Below, one piece after another: positions 1 through 6,520 of a stretch of DNA of 8,997 bases (positions within the stretch are counted from its first letter, which is position 1; each line of letters begins with the position of its first letter). Under the pieces are notes generated by a model. The model was not told the DNA's origin. It saw nothing but the letters and a program-made list of their open reading frames with translations, and ran no database searches. The position numbers and the translations under genes are program-made. The DNA is from JAYRWN01 sp041917975 (lineage in GTDB: Bacteria > Bacteroidota > Bacteroidia > Chitinophagales > Saprospiraceae). The stretch covers positions 1 to 8,997 of the forward strand of contig JAYRWN010000411.1 in assembly GCA_041917975.1 (NCBI GenBank), written 5' to 3'.

Positions 1-634
1 GAACCTCCACGTCAAAGGAACAATTCACAATCTGATCGTATTTTTTAAGAATAGCTCCCGAAGTCGCATCGACGAGCACTCTCCAATAATGTTGATGATC
101 AGCTTCGAGAAGTTGCACCTCACGCACCAAAATGAGTTTGGCACCATCGAAAAAATACAATAACCTGGTTTCAATGGGCTCATCGGATCCGGCCGTAGTG
201 AAGGCTTCGAGATGTGGTAAACTGCGGGTTTGTAAAGCAGGTTGCAGGCTGCCCAGGAATAGCCCCAGGTGGTGGGCCGTGCGCTCTATCGCGCTTTTAG
301 CCGTGACCAGAGGCACAGATGAGGCTTTGAGTTCATCCTGGTCCACAAAACGATGCGTGAGGTGAACAACTTGACCTTCTGCATCCACCACCATATTTAA
401 TAAAGCCTGGTCAATATCTATACCGGCATATTGTTGCTGAATGTAGATGTACTGCAGTCCTTCCACTGAATGATATGCATCACTCAAGCGCAAATGCTGC
501 ACCTGCTTTGGCTGAAGACCAAATGTTGAGGGATTTTGCTGCACGTGTTTTAACCAGGAAGGCGCGGTGTGCTGAGCGACCATACTTCCGGCTAAACAAC
601 TAAAAAGCACTGGCAAAAAGTAGGTTCTGATCAT
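1..634 (-). CDS. M36 (fungalysin-type) metallopeptidase precursor, N-terminal propeptide part (partial)
   Basis: The reading frame opens at an ATG (634-632) and runs off the left edge without a stop, giving 211 visible residues. Residues 1-20 are a Sec signal peptide (basic MIR start, hydrophobic core, likely cleavage after SMVA before QHT). Residues about 45-100 look like an FTP (fungalysin/thermolysin propeptide) domain: the segment YIYIQQQYAGIDIDQALLN, followed by a DAEGQVVHLTHRFV-type strand, is typical. Residues about 110-205 resemble a PepSY-like half ending in WRVLVDATSGAILKKYD. In M36 proteases this prodomain inhibits and chaperones a zinc HEXXH catalytic domain, which would lie outside the window, so catalytic competence cannot be judged. 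The protein is probably a secreted protease, by family knowledge often carrying a C-terminal sorting domain in Bacteroidota. It lies 94 bp downstream of the PLP-enzyme gene on the same strand, so it may have its own promoter. An M4-type protease is the alternative. Confidence 0.8.
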   Translation of the reverse strand, partial: MIRTYFLPVLFSCLAGSMVAQHTAPSWLKHVQQNPSTFGLQPKQVQHLRLSDAYHSVEGLQYIYIQQQYAGIDIDQALLNMVVDAEGQVVHLTHRFVDQDELKASSVPLVTAKSAIERTAHHLGLFLGSLQPALQTRSLPHLEAFTTAGSDEPIETRLLYFFDGAKLILVREVQLLEADHQHYWRVLVDATSGAILKKYDQIVNCSFDVEV

Positions 635-728
635 GGCGAGAGTTAACCTAAATAAACAATGTACAGATAATTAAATGCAAAATTTTAAAAAAATGTACTC
701 TATGATCGAGCCTTTAACAAAATATTAT
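635..728. other. AT-rich spacer between PLP-enzyme gene and M36 protease gene
   Basis: This 94-bp spacer separates two minus-strand genes. Read on the minus strand it holds a short weak dyad, CTC-N7-GAG, followed by a run of seven T (about 680-713), which could be a poor intrinsic terminator for the upstream gene. An AT-rich tract follows that could carry a promoter for the protease gene. I found no clean TTTG/TAnnTTTG pair with the usual 19-20 bp spacing, so neither element is called separately. Confidence 0.3.
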
Positions 729-1934
729 TCACTTTTCATCTATAACCTTATTCAACCAAATGTTTAAAACATCGACTACCTGTTCAATTTCCTCTTCAGT
801 ATTATAATAATGTGGGGACAGGCGTAATAACCAATCCGCCTGTTTACGGCGCATATCCATATATGCAGCAGTATTCGGAGCTAGTGAGGCATTTATACGT
901 TCAGCTTGTAAATGAGCCAGAAGGCCATCCGGTCCGGAAGGCAACGTCAAAGTGACAATCGCACACAACCCTGGGCCATGGTCAAGGATACGGACGGCTG
1001 GTAATTCGGAGGCTTTTTGCCTCAATGCGGCAGCTAGTCCAAAACTGCGCTCTCGGATCAAAGTTAAACCTACCCTTTCGGCATAATTTAAGCAAGCCGT
1101 GGCGCCAATTACAGTGGCATAGTTGCGTTCCCACTCTTCGAAGCGAATGGCAGAAGATTTGATCGTGAATCCGTCAAGACTATCCCAGTCCGCCCCTTGC
1201 AAGTCCACGAACAAGGGTGTCAGAGCACTTTTTATGACCCGATCGGAGACCGCCAGAAAACCAGCGCCACGTGGGCCACGTAAAAATTTTCGGAACGTGC
1301 CGCAGAGAAAATCACAGCCAATAGCCGGCAAGTCCAAAGGCATTTGACCCACACTTTGACAGGCGTCCAGCAAGTACCAGATGCCATAAGTTTGACAGAG
1401 TTGGCCCACACCGGTCACATCTTGAATCAAACCAGAATTTGTGGGCACATGGGTTACTGAAACGAGGCGTGGGTGAAGGGTCCGGATTTTATCTTCCAGG
1501 TCCTCCAAATCTATTCCGCCGGCCGGTTGATCAGCTACCCTTACGTAATTTACCCCCCACCTTTTTTTTAGGGACATAAAAGCTAGTTGGTTGGACACAT
1601 AGTCGTTAGTACTGGTTAGAATGACATCACCTGTCTCGAATGGAATACAAGACAAAGCTCTGGCATAAGCATGGGTAGCCGAATAGGCATAGGCTATGTG
1701 GCTGGCTGGAACATTAAGAAATGAGCCCAGGGTGGAATAAAATTGACTAATCGTGTGGTGGCGTTCCCGGGCTAGTTCATAACCTCCTCGTTGGCTCTCA
1801 GCCGACAGATAATCCACCATAGCATCGGTAACGGATTGCGGTGGCAAGGCACTGCCGGCATTGTTTAAATGGTTCCACTCGGCACAGCCGGGTGTGTCCT
1901 GGCGCCAGATGGCTAAATGTTCATTATTCACCAT
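729..1934 (-). CDS. Class V aminotransferase-fold PLP-dependent enzyme (cysteine desulfurase/EgtE-like family)
   Basis: 401 residues, ATG start, TGA stop, about the usual length for fold-type I class V enzymes. The N-terminal LNNAGSALPP (23-32) matches the substrate-side loop of the family. LLDACQSVGQ (188-197) supplies Asp190, which should contact the PLP pyridine nitrogen. TFRKFLRGPRG (213-223) carries the predicted Schiff-base lysine, Lys216. RLSPHYYNTEEEIE (371-384) is the typical C-terminal domain signature. The RKFLRGPRG form of the lysine motif resembles the EgtE/selenocysteine-lyase-like branch rather than housekeeping IscS or SufS, and I see no obvious mobile-loop catalytic cysteine. 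The reaction could be a C-S lyase, desulfurase, epimerase or aminotransferase; the substrate cannot be assigned. The start lies 8 nt after the stop of the SRAP gene with no strong Shine-Dalgarno, so the two are probably co-transcribed and perhaps translationally coupled. Cytoplasmic: no signal peptide. Confidence 0.87.
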   Translation of the reverse strand: MVNNEHLAIWRQDTPGCAEWNHLNNAGSALPPQSVTDAMVDYLSAESQRGGYELARERHHTISQFYSTLGSFLNVPASHIAYAYSATHAYARALSCIPFETGDVILTSTNDYVSNQLAFMSLKKRWGVNYVRVADQPAGGIDLEDLEDKIRTLHPRLVSVTHVPTNSGLIQDVTGVGQLCQTYGIWYLLDACQSVGQMPLDLPAIGCDFLCGTFRKFLRGPRGAGFLAVSDRVIKSALTPLFVDLQGADWDSLDGFTIKSSAIRFEEWERNYATVIGATACLNYAERVGLTLIRERSFGLAAALRQKASELPAVRILDHGPGLCAIVTLTLPSGPDGLLAHLQAERINASLAPNTAAYMDMRRKQADWLLRLSPHYYNTEEEIEQVVDVLNIWLNKVIDEK

Positions 1935-1942
1935 TTATCTGA

Positions 1943-2623
1943 TTAATTATGCACCGCTTCAATGAGACTGGCATCATTTTCACTGACTTTATTCACGCGC
2001 ATACTCACCCGGTAAGCGCGGGTATATTGATCAGGGTATGGACGGATTAATTTTAAGGCTTCTTCTTCTGACCATTCGTTATCCAACCACAACTTTTCTT
2101 CCTCCGGCATGAGAATGGCTGGCATCCGGTCATGAATAGAGGCCATCGTATGATTAGGGGGCTGGGTAATCAAAGAAAACGAAAGAATCCATTCACCAGC
2201 AGGCGATTTCCAACGCTCCCATAATCCGGCAACAGAAAAGATATCGGTATTGGTAGTGACTATGCGGTAAGGGATTTTTAGTTTCCCTTCCTTTTTCCAT
2301 TCATAAAAACCATCAAACGGTACGATACAGCGTCTTTTTTGCAAGGCGTCCCGAAAGGCCGGCTTTTCTCTCAGTGTTTCCACCCTGGCATTGATCAATG
2401 AATAGCCGATCTTCACATCTTTTGCCCAAAAGGGAATAAGGCCCCAGCGCAGCGGCTGAAAATGTTGCGGATCTTTATTGGTGATCACCGGGTGTACATG
2501 TGTCGGAGCAACATTAAAATTGGGTAAAGGATTATACCGTTCAAGATCCTCTGAATAAAACGTCGCCTGAAAACGTTCTTCCAGTTCTTTTTCAGTTTTA
2601 GTTAACGAGGACCGCCCGCACAC
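1943..2623 (-). CDS. yedK: SOS response-associated peptidase (SRAP/YedK/HMCES family) abasic-site DNA-protein crosslink protein
   Basis: 226 residues, the usual SRAP length. The family shields abasic sites in single-stranded DNA by forming a thiazolidine crosslink through the N-terminal cysteine exposed after removal of the initiator Met. The expected active-site residues are present: Cys2 in MCGR, Asn78 in LINARVET (76-83), Glu108 in GFYEW, and His164 in IHDRMPAIL (163-171). NVAPTHVHPVI (37-47) and RWGLIPFWAK (59-68) are further family blocks. The start is GTG (2623-2621), and it is fixed by biology: only this start puts Cys at position 2. There is no long leader; the promoter must lie within the 70 bp shared with the divergent gene at 2694. 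It is followed at 8 nt by the PLP-enzyme gene. Family assignment is secure; SOS control cannot be shown, as no LexA-type box was recognised. Confidence 0.95.
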   Translation of the reverse strand: MCGRSSLTKTEKELEERFQATFYSEDLERYNPLPNFNVAPTHVHPVITNKDPQHFQPLRWGLIPFWAKDVKIGYSLINARVETLREKPAFRDALQKRRCIVPFDGFYEWKKEGKLKIPYRIVTTNTDIFSVAGLWERWKSPAGEWILSFSLITQPPNHTMASIHDRMPAILMPEEEKLWLDNEWSEEEALKLIRPYPDQYTRAYRVSMRVNKVSENDASLIEAVHN

Positions 2624-2693
2624 GAGATAATTATTTGATGATTTATTTGGCCAATATAACCAATAGAGTTAATTTTTCGCTAAGGATGAAGGT
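2624..2693. promoter_or_regulatory. Divergent promoter region between yedK and the secreted-protein gene
   Basis: Seventy base pairs separate two head-to-head GTG starts, so both promoters should lie here unless they sit inside the coding regions. On the plus strand, TTTG at 2646-2649 and TAATTTTT at 2670-2677 are 20 bp apart, a good match to the Bacteroidota sigma-A pattern TTTG-N19/20-TAnnTTTG (last base differs). On the minus strand, the complement of 2651-2658 reads TATATTGG, a 7-of-8 match to TAnnTTTG about 28 nt before the yedK start, but without a convincing TTTG at the right distance. The two candidates interleave, so transcription of one gene could affect the other. AAGGA at 2682-2686 may serve as a ribosome binding site for the gene at 2694. 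Confidence 0.45.
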
Positions 2694-3236
2694 GTGAAGT
2701 CGATAATATGCATTGTATGGGGGATAAGTTGTGCCTGTTTGGCACAGGATCAGATTATCTTCACCAAGGCTTTCACGCAGACCCTGCAACATTATGGCTT
2801 GGAAATACATCTGCCGGACTCGGCGTGGTATAAAGTCTCCGGCCGCACTACAGACGAGTATTACACTTACGATTTAATCATCGAGTCACTCGAGGAAGAT
2901 ATGGAGATAAGGTATCGGATAGAACCGATCCAGGCCGCCGGTCAAAGTCCTGGACTACAATTTTCTGGCCAGGTTGCCACGTTAGCATCCAATGGAGAGT
3001 CCGCCCATTTGGGTCTAAAAGTCATGACTTCAACTTACATCAAACATCGTTGCCAGGCTGAATGGGCTTCGTTAGCTTCGTTTGCTCCAAAACCCACTTT
3101 AAGCCTCAAAAAGCATGCTAAGATGCTCTCATTTTACCATGCGGATAAAGGGTGGATCACGAGCCTGGTGTTATTTAATGATCAGTATAAACTGGCTGAA
3201 GAACGGGTATGGTCATTAGTGTTTAAAAAAGATTAA
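2694..3236 (+). CDS. Small secreted protein of unknown function
   Basis: 180 residues from a GTG start. I do not recognise a family. Residues 1-18 form a short signal peptide ending CACLA before QDQ, giving a predicted exported mature protein of about 162 residues; the cysteines near the cleavage site do not make a good lipobox. The mature part alternates short polar and hydrophobic stretches (ITFK/LEIHLP, a WYKVSGRTTDEYYTYDLIIE segment, then RYRIEP), suggesting a mostly beta fold. There are no repeats and no visible catalytic motif. The start is supported by AAGGA seven bases upstream; the ATG at 2686 is out of frame and hits a stop after three codons. It lies 40 bp upstream of the sigma factor gene on the same strand and may be in the same transcription unit, but a role in that signalling system is only inferred from position. 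Confidence 0.75.
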   Translation: MKSIICIVWGISCACLAQDQIIFTKAFTQTLQHYGLEIHLPDSAWYKVSGRTTDEYYTYDLIIESLEEDMEIRYRIEPIQAAGQSPGLQFSGQVATLASNGESAHLGLKVMTSTYIKHRCQAEWASLASFAPKPTLSLKKHAKMLSFYHADKGWITSLVLFNDQYKLAEERVWSLVFKKD

Positions 3237-3276
3237 TCCTCGTTTGGAACAAAATAAAGATCAATGACACTTTAAG

Positions 3277-3849
3277 ATGGAGCCAAAAGACCAAATATGG
3301 GTAGCGCAGATAAAAGCTGGTGGAAAAAACCGTGATAAAGCGTTAGAGGAAATATTCCGCCAAAGTGGTTTAGATCGAAAAATTTGGAATTTGATCAAAG
3401 ATCACGGCGCTAACCAACAGGACCTTGAGGATGTAAAAACGGATGGCCTGATCGTATTGGATCATAATATACGAACTGAAAAATTTAAAGGAGAAAGTTC
3501 GGTGGAGTATTATTATGTATCTATATGTAAATGGTTATGGATGAACAAGCGTCGTAAAAATATCCGCATTGAGTTGGTAGATGATGCCCGCAGTTTGCCT
3601 CAAAGTGACTTTGCTTTTACTCCGGAAGACATTCTGCTGGATAAGGACCGTATAGAGACAATAAAAAAACACTTGCAATCCTTGGGACCAACCTGTACAA
3701 AAGTATTAACCATGTGGATGTTACATTATTCAATGGAAGAAATAGCAGAAACCATGCATTGGAGCTCAGAAGCGCTGGCGCGTAAAAATAAATACCGCTG
3801 TTTACAAAAACTTAAGGAAATAATACAACTTAACAAAAACGAAATTTAA
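3277..3849 (+). CDS. RNA polymerase sigma factor, sigma-70/ECF-like
   Basis: 190 residues, usual ECF size. Residues about 20-95 fit region 2: KALEEIFRQSG, then QDLEDVKTDGLIVLDHNI, FKGESSVEYYYVSICKWLWMNKRRK; the last part corresponds to the -10 recognition and DNA-melting helices. Residues about 115-185 fit region 4: TPEDILLDKDRIETI, then LGPTCTKVLTMWMLHYSMEEIAETMHW with a recognition helix around SSEALARKNKYRCLQKLKE. Divergence from textbook ECFs is substantial (no classic DVFL motif), a style common in large sigma paralogue sets of Saprospira-like bacteria. It would direct core polymerase to a regulon that may include its own operon. Its stop is separated by only five A residues from the ATG of the membrane protein downstream, the layout of a sigma/anti-sigma pair. 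A TTTG at 3243-3246 lies upstream but no matching -7 element was found. Confidence 0.85.
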   Translation: MEPKDQIWVAQIKAGGKNRDKALEEIFRQSGLDRKIWNLIKDHGANQQDLEDVKTDGLIVLDHNIRTEKFKGESSVEYYYVSICKWLWMNKRRKNIRIELVDDARSLPQSDFAFTPEDILLDKDRIETIKKHLQSLGPTCTKVLTMWMLHYSMEEIAETMHWSSEALARKNKYRCLQKLKEIIQLNKNEI

Positions 3850-3854
3850 AAAAA

Positions 3855-4523
3855 ATGGATACGACTTCCAGACAAGATGAAATAAAAGATTATCTGACTC
3901 ATAAACTTAGTGTAGAGCACGTTAAAACTTTTGAGGCAGAAATTGAACAAAATGAGGAATTAAAAGCCGAGGTTGAATTTATGCGTGATGCCTTCAAAGT
4001 ATTAGAAGTAGCGGTACAAGATGATTTACGCCATAAAATTCAGCAGTGGTCACCAGCCCATAAAATAATTCCAACAAATAAGATACAGAGATTATGGCGA
4101 TGGAGCGCCGCTGCCGGAATAATATTGCTCATCATTGCAGGCTTATGGTATTTAAAACCGGCCGATAGGTATACTCTGTCCAAAGATCTTTATGTCTATG
4201 TGGCTCCAGGCAACTTACGCAGTAATGAAGGATTAACTTCTGAACAAGCCGAGGTGAAATTGAGCGTGTTGTTTGAAGAATCAAAAAAATTATTCGATCA
4301 AAAAAATTTTCAGAATTCTATTGATAAATTAAGTGAAGTTGAAAAACTCCTATACACTTATGAATTAAATGATAAATCGGCCAAAGAAGACATGCTGGAT
4401 TGGTTTAGATTATTAAACTGGTACAACCTTAATCCAAAAGGTCCGGAATACCAACAATTATTTTCGGAAATTAAGCAAAACTCACAACACGCTTATCATC
4501 AAAAATTGCAGCGACTTCGGTGA
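3855..4523 (+). CDS. Single-pass membrane protein, probable anti-sigma factor
   Basis: 222 residues with one membrane helix at about 83-100 (SAAAGIILLIIAGLWYL), preceded by basic and aromatic residues, so the N-terminal ~80 residues should be cytoplasmic and the C-terminal ~120 periplasmic. The N-terminus (EIKDYLTHKLSVEHVKTFEA, then a charged helix to residue 60) resembles the adhesion segment of Bacteroidota anti-sigma factors, but lacks the HxxxCxxC zinc motif of ZAS proteins. The periplasmic part is helical, with a TPR-like stretch at about 132-180 (LFEESKKLFDQKNFQNSIDKLSEVEKLL), suggesting protein binding. Position 5 nt after the sigma gene supports an anti-sigma role; that is inference from context and architecture rather than from a conserved domain I can name. 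No cleavable signal peptide. Confidence 0.7.
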   Translation: MDTTSRQDEIKDYLTHKLSVEHVKTFEAEIEQNEELKAEVEFMRDAFKVLEVAVQDDLRHKIQQWSPAHKIIPTNKIQRLWRWSAAAGIILLIIAGLWYLKPADRYTLSKDLYVYVAPGNLRSNEGLTSEQAEVKLSVLFEESKKLFDQKNFQNSIDKLSEVEKLLYTYELNDKSAKEDMLDWFRLLNWYNLNPKGPEYQQLFSEIKQNSQHAYHQKLQRLR

Positions 4524-4693
4524 ACAAGGGCAAAAATAAAATATTACATATCAGGTAGTCACCGTTAATAATTAACTACTTTATTAGCCCTTTAATCTTT
4601 GACCAAATTATTAGTTTCGACCGATTTTTATTGGCCCGATAGTCACTGATAGACAAAATATTTTATTCGGCTAAACAAATTGGGTTAACCAAT

Positions 4694-4715
4694 CAATTTA
4701 AAATAATTTTAATTG
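4694..4715. repeat. AT-rich inverted repeat in convergent intergenic region
   Basis: CAATT, one unpaired T, then AAAA pair with TTTT and AATTG across a three-base loop, giving a nine-pair stem made almost only of A-T pairs. It is symmetric enough to work on either strand as a pause or weak termination structure, or as a protein-binding dyad. In sequence this AT-rich such a dyad may also arise by chance. Confidence 0.3.
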
Positions 4716-4763
4716 TTCAAATTTATCACACTCACACACCAAATTCTCACTTAATTGGTACCG

Positions 4764-4782
4764 ACTCGAGCGAATTCGGAGT
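4764..4782. terminator. Candidate weak terminator hairpin between convergent operons
   Basis: ACTC (4764-4767) pairs with GAGT (4779-4782) and GA (4768-4769) with TC (4776-4777), leaving one bulged G (4778) and a six-base loop. It starts 35 bp past the stop of the CRTAC1-type gene (minus strand), the right place for its terminator, although no T run follows on that strand. On the plus strand it is followed by TTTAATTA, which is a weak T tract, but it sits 240 bp beyond the anti-sigma gene. Confidence 0.3.
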
Positions 4783-4816
4783 TTAATTAGCCACTAACTC
4801 ACGGTGAAAAAACTAT

Positions 4817-6520
4817 TTATGAGGTCACATGCTTAGCTCTCCGTAAAAAATACCAGACGGCTAACGAAATCGATAAAATTCCCACCGCCAAATAAACCCA
4901 GGGTAGGTGTCGAACGGGTACTTCGGTTTCGATAACCTGCAGCAGCTGATTAGCAGGAATAGCGGTGAGGATTTGTTTTTTTCCACCCACCCACGTAACG
5001 ATTAGGGAATCAACAGTGTTCGACGCCCCTAATCCAAAATGAAGCTGTGGAGAATTTTGAGACAAGTGACTGGAACTGCCACCATCAATTTCACGAAATT
5101 GCTTTTTACCGCCGGTAATTATTTCTACGCGCGAACCCAAGCCATGAAAATCGGATTGTACGCCTTGCAGGGCGACTTTCAGCCAATGGCCTTGGGCTGA
5201 ATCGTTGCGGAACAAATGAGTGATGGAGGCCACCGGATAATCCAAGACGGGTTTTTGATTAACGACTAAGATATCCACATCGCCATCGTGGTCAAAATCA
5301 AATATCACCGAGCCCCTGCCTATCCCATAGTCATTCAGACCAACGGCGGCTGACCGGTCAATAAAGCGTCCCCCTTGATTTTCAAAATAGAAATCGGCCA
5401 TGGGCACGCAGTTGGGATTCAGATCACCATTAGCTACAAATAAATCTTCATCACCATCGTGGTCAAAATCACAAAAATTGGCGCCCCAACTAATGGTCAT
5501 AAATGACATGCCCAATTCCTTAAGTTTATCCAGGTAGGGTTTACCCGGCCCTTGGCTGACCATAAACCGATTAAAACGTATGTTGGTAAAAAAATAATCC
5601 GGATAACCATCCGCATTTATGTCCCCGATAGCCGTGCCCATCGAATTAATCATTAAATCCAGGCCAGTATCCGGCCCCCGGTCCACAAATTTCGACCGGG
5701 GAAACTGGTTTTCCAGCAGAAGGTTAGGAGTGCGCTTATACCCAAAATCATTGTTTACGATAATATCCTGATCCCCATCACCGTCATAATCAGAGAAAAC
5801 ACCCCCAAATCCAAACCCTCTGTAACTTAAACCATAACGTTCGTAGGCTTCTGAAAAAAATTTACCTTTTCGGTTTAAAAATAATTGGTCGGCAGCGATC
5901 ATGTTAGCGCCAACCACAGTAGCATCATTGATAGAGCTAAGGGGGCCATCGTATTCATTAAAATAATTAGCAATAAACAAATCCGGAAATCCATCCGCAT
6001 TAATATCTCCGAAACTGGCCGCCGTGCTGAAGGTGTGCTGTTTATCCAAGCCATAAGCCGTAGTAACGTCCTTAAAGCGATTATTGCCCAGGTTCAGGAA
6101 CAAGAGATTGATGGCCCGGGGGATGATTTGGGCCGTATCTTTTATGGCTATGGTAGTCACAATCAGATCGGTCCAGCCATCCTTATTAATGTCTGCAGAA
6201 CTTACACCTTGGGTTACATATGCGCCGGTAAGTTCAAGGCCGCTTCCTGGTAAAATGTTTGTAAATGAACCGCGCCCAGAGTTCAGATACAACATGTCTT
6301 CTCCCATTCCGGAGGTGATGTATACATCTTCCCATCCATCGTTATTGACATCCAAAACACAAGCCCCTCCACCAAACATACCTTCTTTGACCAGAAACTG
6401 ATGGTTTATTCCAGCTTGTGCGGTGATATCTGTAAACGGTTTCTGTGCACGACTTAAAACACCGGAGACCAGGAGAAATAAGGTCAGCAGAAATCGAAGA
6501 AAAATTAATTTACCCGCCAT
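4817..6520 (-). CDS. CRTAC1-type protein: FG-GAP repeats, ASPIC/UnbV domain and C-terminal membrane tail
   Basis: 567 residues. Residues 1-25 are a signal peptide (FLRFLLTLFLLVSGVLSRAQ). Seven aspartate-rich, calcium-binding-like loops of the DxDxDGxxD type start at Asp57, 110, 172, 244, 300, 351 and 408, spaced 51-72 residues, as in FG-GAP/VCBS beta-propellers. An ASPIC/UnbV domain covers about 455-530 (GLGSRVEIITGGKKQFREID, HFGLG, LIVTW). Unusually, the chain continues past it to a hydrophobic helix at about 539-559 and a short basic end RRAKHVTS, so it is probably anchored by its C-terminus with the propeller outside the cytoplasm. The ATG overlaps the end of the haloperoxidase gene by 16 nt, indicating translational coupling. 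The family is a binding or scaffold type with no known catalytic site; partnership with the haloperoxidase is inferred from gene order. Confidence 0.9.
   Translation of the reverse strand: MAGKLIFLRFLLTLFLLVSGVLSRAQKPFTDITAQAGINHQFLVKEGMFGGGACVLDVNNDGWEDVYITSGMGEDMLYLNSGRGSFTNILPGSGLELTGAYVTQGVSSADINKDGWTDLIVTTIAIKDTAQIIPRAINLLFLNLGNNRFKDVTTAYGLDKQHTFSTAASFGDINADGFPDLFIANYFNEYDGPLSSINDATVVGANMIAADQLFLNRKGKFFSEAYERYGLSYRGFGFGGVFSDYDGDGDQDIIVNNDFGYKRTPNLLLENQFPRSKFVDRGPDTGLDLMINSMGTAIGDINADGYPDYFFTNIRFNRFMVSQGPGKPYLDKLKELGMSFMTISWGANFCDFDHDGDEDLFVANGDLNPNCVPMADFYFENQGGRFIDRSAAVGLNDYGIGRGSVIFDFDHDGDVDILVVNQKPVLDYPVASITHLFRNDSAQGHWLKVALQGVQSDFHGLGSRVEIITGGKKQFREIDGGSSSHLSQNSPQLHFGLGASNTVDSLIVTWVGGKKQILTAIPANQLLQVIETEVPVRHLPWVYLAVGILSISLAVWYFLRRAKHVTS
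4844..4906 (-). other. Predicted C-terminal transmembrane segment of CRTAC1-type protein
   Basis: Codons 539-559 encode LPWVYLAVGILSISLAVWYFL, an uninterrupted hydrophobic stretch of about 20 residues, preceded by VPVRH and followed by the basic tail RRAKHVTS. This hydrophobic-helix-plus-basic-end layout is that of a stop-transfer anchor and superficially like sorting tails, but no LPXTG, PEP or PGF motif is present. Confidence 0.7.
5283..5471 (-). repeat. 18-bp exact direct repeat encoding two FG-GAP calcium loops
   Basis: The word ccatcgtggtcaaaatca occurs at 5283-5300 and 5454-5471, 171 bp apart, exactly 57 codons. Both copies encode the D-F-D-H-D-G-D loop starting at Asp351 and Asp408 of the FG-GAP protein. 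Identical codons for the same loop point to recent internal duplication or gene conversion between propeller blades, though strong loop conservation could contribute. Confidence 0.8.

Larger units (their letters stand above)
4524..4816. other. AT-rich convergent intergenic region with weak stem-loops, no gene seen
   Basis: This 293-bp gap lies between two converging genes. No open frame of useful length or RNA gene is recognisable. It contains TAGTCAC twice (4556-4562, 4640-4646), a GGTTAACC palindrome near 4684-4691, an AT-rich inverted repeat (4694-4715) and a GC-richer stem-loop (4764-4782). These may include transcription terminators for both operons, but none has a strong GC stem followed by a long T run. 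Confidence 0.5.

Noticed and set aside
132..365. Plus-strand open frame opposite the M36 propeptide
   Set aside because: The minus-strand translation is a clear FTP/PepSY-type propeptide; the plus-strand product is Arg/Ser-rich and featureless.
2686..2696. ATG at 2686 as the start of the secreted protein
   Set aside because: It is out of frame and meets TGA after ATG AAG GTG; the GTG at 2694 is the usable start.
4751..4790. Cloning-vector polylinker or IS end
   Set aside because: No flanking vector sequence, transposase, or terminal inverted repeats; the sites can arise by chance and form a plausible hairpin.
4524..4816. tRNA, small RNA or CRISPR in the largest gap
   Set aside because: No cloverleaf, no regularly spaced repeats and no strong promoter-terminator pair were found.
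5885..6401. Overlapping plus-strand open frames opposite the CRTAC1-type gene
   Set aside because: They mirror the repeated Asp-rich codons of the real gene; their translations show no domain, signal or composition of a real protein.
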